DNA of 10,356 nucleotides, from contig DLGS01000441.1 in the NCBI GenBank assembly GCA_002482815.1, positions 1 through 10,356 of the forward strand. Direction: 5' to 3'. Origin of the DNA: Bacteroidetes bacterium UBA7688. Its GTDB lineage: Bacteria; Bacteroidota; Bacteroidia; Chitinophagales; Chitinophagaceae. A program made the translations under genes and the position numbers. Below, in pieces: positions 6,421 to 10,356 of the stretch. Under the pieces are notes generated by a model. It ran no database searches. It saw nothing but the letters and a program-made list of their open reading frames with translations, and was not told where the DNA came from. The stretch's first letter is position 1; each line of letters opens with the position of its first letter.

Positions 6421-7806
6421 ATGAAAAATCAAATACTAATTTTCTTTGCCATCATTTGCTTTTTATCTTGTAAGAAACAAGAAGAATGGCTGGATAAAAA
6501 ATCTAATAAAGCAGATGTTGTACCTGTTACACTTAAAGATTTTCAGGCGCTAATGGACAATACAGATGTTATTACTGAAGGTCACCCCTCGATTGGGATG
6601 ACCGGATCTGACAATGGCTACGTTACCGATGCTGTTTACCAGACCCTGACAGGGGTTTCTGATAAGGCTGCATACATTTGGGCATCTGACATTTATGAGG
6701 GTTCTACTCAACTATCAACTACAACAGATTGGGTGTATCCCTATCAGGTGGTAGAATATTGTAATGTGGCTTTAGATGGGTTGTCCAAGATTGAACAAAC
6801 CGCAGCAAACAAATCTGAATGGGAAAATATAAAAGGTTCTGCCTTGTTTTACCGATCTATGGCATTTTATGAGTTAGCTCAAATTTATGCAAAGCCTTAT
6901 GACAGGAATTCTGCTGCATCAGATTTGGGTATACCTATTCGCCTTGAATCAGATATTAATGTTAGGTCTGTGCGGACTACCATTCAGCAAACCTATGAGC
7001 AGATTTTAAACGACCTGCAAAGCGCATATGAAATGCTACCCATTACTCCATTATATAAAACCCGACCTGGGAAGCCTGCTGTGAACGCTCTACTTTCAAA
7101 AGTATATCTTAATATGGGCGATTACCAGAATGCTCTTGTTTATGCAGATAAAACTTTAATACAGGTTAGTGCGCTACTAAATTTTAATTCTGTCAGCCCG
7201 ACACCTGCTTATCCATTTCCCACTTATCAGGTGGGTAATCCTGAAATCATACTGCATAGCGGCATGGTCGGATATGGTTCCCAGAATATCAATAACCAGT
7301 TGGTTGAAGAAAGCTTATACAATTTGTACAGCTTAAATGATTTACGGCGCTCACTCTTTTTTCGGATAAATGCAAATGGGACAAAAAGTTTTCGTGGAAG
7401 ATACGTTGGAAGTCCTGGCCATTTTGGAGGAATTGCAACTAATCAGATCTATCTGATCAAAGCAGAAGCACAGGCGAGAACCGGAAAAATTCCTGAAAGT
7501 ATGAGCACATTAAACAGTCTTTTGGCAACGCGTTTTACGACAGGAACTTATGTTCCATATTCTGCCTCAAATGAAACTGATGCCCTAAATATTATTCTTA
7601 GGGAAAGGAACAAAGAATTGCCTTTTACCGGCAATATCAGATGGGAAGACCTGAGAAGGTTAAATAAAGACCCTCGTTTTGCGAAAACGCTTAACAGGAC
7701 CGTAAACGGGAAAGTATATACCCTGCCTCCGAACGATCCTCGATATGTGCTGCCAATTATTCCTCTGGAAATTTCCCTTTACGGCCTTGAACAAAATATA
7801 AGATAA
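6421..7806 (+). CDS. SusD/RagB-family outer-membrane nutrient-binding lipoprotein
   Basis: This is the surface lipoprotein that forms the lid of the SusC channel and binds the incoming nutrient. A lipoprotein signal is clear: hydrophobic residues 5-15, then LSC with Cys17 as the acylated residue, followed by KKQEEWLDKKS. The body shows SusD-type helical repeats (AFYELAQIYAKPYDRNSA, NALLSKVYLNMGDYQNALVY, IYLIKAEAQARTGKIPESM). The usual C-terminal signature is IRWEDLRRLNKDPRF followed by LPIIPLEISLYGLEQNIR; the family commonly ends near QNP, so QNIR is a small variation. At 461 residues it is at the short end for the family, closest in style to the group whose mature protein starts with a LKDFQALMDN-like segment. 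It follows susC by 9 bp and precedes tlpA by 1 bp, so the three are surely co-transcribed. Confidence 0.93.
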   Translation: MKNQILIFFAIICFLSCKKQEEWLDKKSNKADVVPVTLKDFQALMDNTDVITEGHPSIGMTGSDNGYVTDAVYQTLTGVSDKAAYIWASDIYEGSTQLSTTTDWVYPYQVVEYCNVALDGLSKIEQTAANKSEWENIKGSALFYRSMAFYELAQIYAKPYDRNSAASDLGIPIRLESDINVRSVRTTIQQTYEQILNDLQSAYEMLPITPLYKTRPGKPAVNALLSKVYLNMGDYQNALVYADKTLIQVSALLNFNSVSPTPAYPFPTYQVGNPEIILHSGMVGYGSQNINNQLVEESLYNLYSLNDLRRSLFFRINANGTKSFRGRYVGSPGHFGGIATNQIYLIKAEAQARTGKIPESMSTLNSLLATRFTTGTYVPYSASNETDALNIILRERNKELPFTGNIRWEDLRRLNKDPRFAKTLNRTVNGKVYTLPPNDPRYVLPIIPLEISLYGLEQNIR

Positions 7807-7807
7807 T

Positions 7808-9304
7808 ATGAAAATTTATTTCACAATAATATTGTTCTGCCTGGCAAAATTTGTCATTGCTACTCAAACAAAACTAAAAGTGGATAACCATCCACGGATA
7901 ACCATCAAAATTGACGGAACTGTTATTACAGATTCTATACAATTGTTTTATAATATTAACTACGCCAGCAGTTCAGCAGCCGGTATCGCGCCAAAAAAGC
8001 CATTAAAATCATTAGGCGATCAATACATAGTAAATGCAACAAGTAATGATAAGTTTTATTATATTTCTATGTTATCATCCTCAACACGTATTGGACAAGC
8101 ATTTCCATTTTCTGATTTTATTGCTGAACCAAATGACGATGTTACCATAAATTATATAAAAGGAATTCCAGTATTTTCCGGGAATGGCTCGATAAAATAT
8201 GCTGCACTTGATGAAATCAAAAGGAGCGAAAAGGAAATGTTGAAATCTTTTCGTGATTCGCTCAAAACAACAGGATACATTGCTCCAACTTATAAGGGTA
8301 TACAGGATTCTACCTATTACTCTACGGCACCTGAGCGACTAAGAAACTTAGGAACCTATGATCTTTTTAAAATTAATTATAGCCTCAAAATTTTAAAGAA
8401 ATACCACGACCGGCTTAGTCCTTTCATCTTCCTCATTATAAAAAATGAAATGGCTGCAAGGGGGCTATCAGATTTTAGAAGGGGTTTCGGTTTATATTCA
8501 ACAGAAACCTATGAAGATGAAAATCCCAAATTAAAAGAATTGATTATTGGAAAGTTGAAAGTACAGTTTTTGTCTACAGTTTCTGTTTTTGAAAGTCTGA
8601 TAATCGAAGAGCTAAAGGCCTATTCAAGTGCATATCTTAACTATGTCGCGATCCGTTCCTCCGGTTCAGAGTTTGATGGAGTTGAATGGATAAAATCAAG
8701 CTTTACGGGACTAATGAGGGATCGTGCAGTTGCTTTGTTATTTGTAAAATACTATTCGAAAATAAACGGCGTTGAAAATAAAATTTCTAACGCATTGCAA
8801 TTTGTAAAAAACGAAGATTGTTATGATGCAATTCTTGAAGTCTTTAGCAATATTAAAAAAGGGACACCGGTCTATAATTTCACGCTTAAAAATATTGATG
8901 GAAAGGAAATACGACTTGACGATTTGCGGGGCAAATTGGTTGTAATGGATTTTTGGTTCACCGGATGTGCCGGATGTAAAACATTAGCTCCACATATGAA
9001 AACGATAATTGATTCACTTAAAACGGACAGTTCTATTGTTTTTGCCAGTGTCAGTATTGATAAGGATATTGAAGTATGGAAAAGTAGCGTAAAGGGGCTT
9101 GAGTATACAAGTGAAGGTAATTTAGACTTATATACTAATGGGAATGGAAGTGATGACCCGCTAATTCAGTATTTTAAAATTTCATACTATCCAAGAATTG
9201 TTATCATTGACAAAAAAGGAAACCTGGTATCCGCAAATCCTGCACGGCCAGTTGATAAAGCGACTGAAAACGACTTTATATTGTTACTCAAAAACATAAA
9301 ATAA
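7808..9304 (+). CDS. Exported TlpA-type thioredoxin-like protein disulfide reductase with large N-terminal domain
   Basis: This gene encodes a 498-residue periplasmic or membrane-attached redox protein. A signal peptide is seen at residues 1-19 (YFTIILFCLAKFVIAT). Residues about 30-345 form a domain I do not fully recognise. Its first part (IKIDGTVITDSIQLFYN, then EPNDDVTINYIKG) resembles the beta-rich DUF4369-like region often placed before TlpA domains, followed by a helical, lysine-rich middle. The C-terminal TlpA/ResA fold is at about 355-498: GTPVYNFTLKNIDGKEIRL, the active site WFTGCAGCK with Cys387 and Cys390, and the cis-proline segment YYPRIVIIDKKG with Pro462. Both active-site cysteines are present, so activity is plausible. 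The ATG comes 1 bp after the susD stop, suggesting translational coupling. Its role in a SusCD operon is uncertain; it may reduce or shuffle disulfides in imported or partner proteins. Confidence 0.9.
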   Translation: MKIYFTIILFCLAKFVIATQTKLKVDNHPRITIKIDGTVITDSIQLFYNINYASSSAAGIAPKKPLKSLGDQYIVNATSNDKFYYISMLSSSTRIGQAFPFSDFIAEPNDDVTINYIKGIPVFSGNGSIKYAALDEIKRSEKEMLKSFRDSLKTTGYIAPTYKGIQDSTYYSTAPERLRNLGTYDLFKINYSLKILKKYHDRLSPFIFLIIKNEMAARGLSDFRRGFGLYSTETYEDENPKLKELIIGKLKVQFLSTVSVFESLIIEELKAYSSAYLNYVAIRSSGSEFDGVEWIKSSFTGLMRDRAVALLFVKYYSKINGVENKISNALQFVKNEDCYDAILEVFSNIKKGTPVYNFTLKNIDGKEIRLDDLRGKLVVMDFWFTGCAGCKTLAPHMKTIIDSLKTDSSIVFASVSIDKDIEVWKSSVKGLEYTSEGNLDLYTNGNGSDDPLIQYFKISYYPRIVIIDKKGNLVSANPARPVDKATENDFILLLKNIK

Positions 9305-9306
9305 TT

Positions 9307-9331
9307 AAGGGGCAGCATTTCGCTGCCCCTT
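9307..9331. terminator. Bidirectional terminator between tlpA and the DUF6520-like gene
   Basis: AAGGGGCAGC (9307-9316) pairs perfectly with GCTGCCCCTT (9322-9331) around a 5-nt loop. It lies 2 bp after the tlpA stop and 7 bp from the stop of the convergent gene. On the minus strand it is followed by AATTATTTT, on the + strand by TAAAACTTT, so it can end both convergent operons. Confidence 0.85.
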
Positions 9332-9338
9332 TAAAACT

Positions 9339-9611
9339 TTAGTTTGCCTGAAATTGGCCATCCTGAAGTCTTTGAAAGTTTTCTGGATTTTGAAATTCTC
9401 CCTCGTCACCTTCCTCATCACCTATTTTGGAATAGGAACAGATATCTCCTTCCAGCTCGCAAGTGCCATTTGGATAATTTGAAGCCGGCTCCCAAGTTGT
9501 ACCAATCAGTACATAAGATGCAGGATTTACTGGTCCTGACATAACTGTTGTAAATGCACTACCAACACCAATGATAGCTGCTGCTCCTAAAAAAAGAACT
9601 ACTTTTTTCAT
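9339..9611 (-). CDS. Small exported peptide with a cysteine pair, DUF6520-like
   Basis: This is a 90-residue protein with a clear signal sequence (MKKVVLFLGAAAIIGVGSAF) and a short mature part. The mature part has Cys51 and Cys58 (GTCELEGDICSYS), then an acidic, Gln/Asn-rich tail (IGDEEGDEGEFQNPENF). Layout and length fit DUF6520, small Bacteroidota proteins with a hydrophobic leader and a spaced cysteine pair; I make this link from pattern memory, not a search. The function of that family is unknown. ATG 9611 is the first codon of a typical MKK signal peptide, and no strong ribosome binding site is seen. It lies 84 bp downstream of the MauE-like gene on the same strand. The two cysteines would form a disulfide in the periplasm, which fits its redox-protein neighbour. 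It ends at the shared terminator with tlpA. Confidence 0.72.
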   Translation of the reverse strand: MKKVVLFLGAAAIIGVGSAFTTVMSGPVNPASYVLIGTTWEPASNYPNGTCELEGDICSYSKIGDEEGDEGEFQNPENFQRLQDGQFQAN

Positions 9612-9695
9612 AAAATAAAAATTAACTGGTTAAATTGATACCTACTCTTTTCTAAAGGTTTTCGGTTACCCCTTTTATCCTGGCCGGGAATATTT
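9612..9695 (-). other. Gap between the MauE-like gene and the DUF6520-like gene
   Basis: These 84 AT-rich bases might carry a separate promoter for the small peptide gene. I see no clear TAnnTTTG element and no convincing terminator, so read-through from the MauE-like gene is also possible. Confidence 0.3.
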
Positions 9696-10163
9696 TTAAT
9701 ACCTGAAACGAGGTATGATAAACTGTATATAGTCTTGTTTATTCTTTTTGCTTAAACGAATTGCCCAATAAGTAATGGTTACAAAAAACAAATTGAAGAC
9801 CAAATGCTGCTTCCAGTTTAAATATTTTACCACACCACCACAACTGCAAGGCACGTAGGAAAAAACGTGTGCCAGTATTAGTGCTGTGTAAATGGTAAAT
9901 ACACTCATCAAAACAAGTGAAGCATACAATCCCGCAATTCTTGTTTTATCAAAAAAGAAACTGAGTACAATTGCTATTTCTGTCAATGGAACCGCCCAGA
10001 CCAAAAATGGTGTGAATTCATTTGGAAAGGGCTGATTGTTCATATCCTTTACAAACCCGCCAAAGTTCAAAAACTTACTTACAGCTGTGTGCAGGAATAA
10101 TATTGCCAGCAATGCAATGATTGAATAGAAAATGTTTTCGTTTGAAATTTTCCTTGCCATCAT
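9696..10163 (-). CDS. MauE/DoxX-family redox-associated membrane protein
   Basis: This 155-residue inner-membrane protein has four predicted helices at about 11-28, 51-70, 76-99 and 119-137. The diagnostic segment is YVPCSCGGVVKYLNWKQH: Cys106 and Cys108 in a C-x-C-G-G motif after helix 3, followed by Trp117 and His120 at the start of helix 4. Bacteroidota proteins of this kind are annotated as MauE/DoxX-like. MauE proper is needed for correct disulfide formation in the small subunit of methylamine dehydrogenase, but there are no mau genes here, so that specific role should not be transferred. It starts with two consecutive ATG codons (10163 and 10160), and either may be used. It follows the cysteine-containing partial gene by 10 bp, so they are probably co-transcribed. 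A role in oxidising small exported cysteine proteins is an inference from neighbours. Confidence 0.85.
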   Translation of the reverse strand: MMARKISNENIFYSIIALLAILFLHTAVSKFLNFGGFVKDMNNQPFPNEFTPFLVWAVPLTEIAIVLSFFFDKTRIAGLYASLVLMSVFTIYTALILAHVFSYVPCSCGGVVKYLNWKQHLVFNLFFVTITYWAIRLSKKNKQDYIQFIIPRFRY

Positions 10164-10173
10164 CTTACTTTTA

Positions 10174-10356
10174 TCAGTTAAATGTTAAGGTAGCAGGTCC
10201 TCCCGCAATAGCACTTGGCGTCCATACCACATTGATGCTGGATGCTCTGCAAAACACGCAGACTGAATTGTAAATAAGGTAGGATGCCGTGAGCGGATAA
10301 CCACTACAAATCTCTCCTGCATAGGAAATGGTCGTTAATACGGGACAGGAAGGCAC
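10174..10356 (-). CDS. C-terminal part of an unrecognised cysteine-containing protein (start outside window)
   Basis: An open frame enters from the right edge and ends at TGA (10174-10176), giving 61 visible residues. The first visible codon, GTG at 10354-10356, is just where the window cuts and need not be the start. The sequence has four cysteines (VPSCPV, GEICSGYP, SVCVFCRASS) in an otherwise Ser/Thr/Ala-rich, beta-prone chain ending in AGGPATLTFN. This looks like a secreted protein with two disulfides, but I do not recognise the family. It lies 10 bp upstream of the MauE-like gene on the same strand, which suggests that the two are an operon and that this protein may be a client of that membrane redox protein. 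Confidence 0.6.
   Translation of the reverse strand: MPSCPVLTTISYAGEICSGYPLTASYLIYNSVCVFCRASSINVVWTPSAIAGGPATLTFN

Noticed and set aside
9344..9544. A 66-residue + strand frame opposite the small cysteine peptide
   Set aside because: The opposite strand encodes a clear signal peptide and cysteine pair; this frame has no such features.
10..10356. Similar C-terminal endings (TLTY and TLTF) of the two edge-cut genes as evidence of homology
   Set aside because: The similarity covers only a few residues typical of terminal beta strands, and both proteins are incomplete.

Overview
The window looks like a chromosomal piece of a Bacteroidota member, most likely a Sphingobacteriaceae or Pedobacter-type organism. 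The reasons are the AT-rich composition, weak or absent Shine-Dalgarno sites, and a textbook nutrient-uptake locus. That locus has an ECF sigma factor (207-797), a FecR-type anti-sigma factor (about 1410-2597), a SusC/RagA TonB-dependent receptor with an STN signalling domain (2797-6411), a SusD/RagB surface lipoprotein (6421-7806) and an exported TlpA-type thioredoxin (7808-9304). These genes are on the + strand. SusC, SusD and TlpA are spaced by 9 bp and 1 bp and end at a strong hairpin (9307-9331).

The first 80 bases are the 3' end of an upstream + strand gene. The sigma and anti-sigma genes, normally adjacent in such loci, are here separated by about 0.6 kb. That stretch holds a minus-strand reading frame (775-1348) that I do not recognise. 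It runs towards the sigma gene, overlaps its last 23 bases, and appears to carry two single-base frameshifts. Repairing both gives an intact protein of about 191 residues. A perfect 16-bp inverted repeat (10-25 and 1383-1398) flanks the sigma gene together with this broken gene. Each arm contains a TTGTA-N-TACAA palindrome, and the right arm lies just before the probable FecR start.

The 199 bp between fecR and susC hold a strongly structured leader: three nested helices and a small following hairpin. On the minus strand the innermost hairpin reads as an intrinsic terminator.

Beyond the TlpA terminator lies a convergent minus-strand group. It consists of the C-terminal end of a cysteine-containing protein (cut by the window edge at 10356), a four-helix MauE/DoxX-type redox-associated membrane protein (9696-10163), and a small exported peptide with one cysteine pair that resembles the DUF6520 family (9339-9611).

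Inferred working model: ligand binding by SusD/SusC is signalled through the SusC STN domain to the periplasmic part of FecR, which frees the sigma factor to transcribe susC-susD-tlpA. No glycoside hydrolase or other CAZyme is visible, so the substrate cannot be assigned from this window and need not be a polysaccharide. I see no tRNA, rRNA, CRISPR array or transposase.
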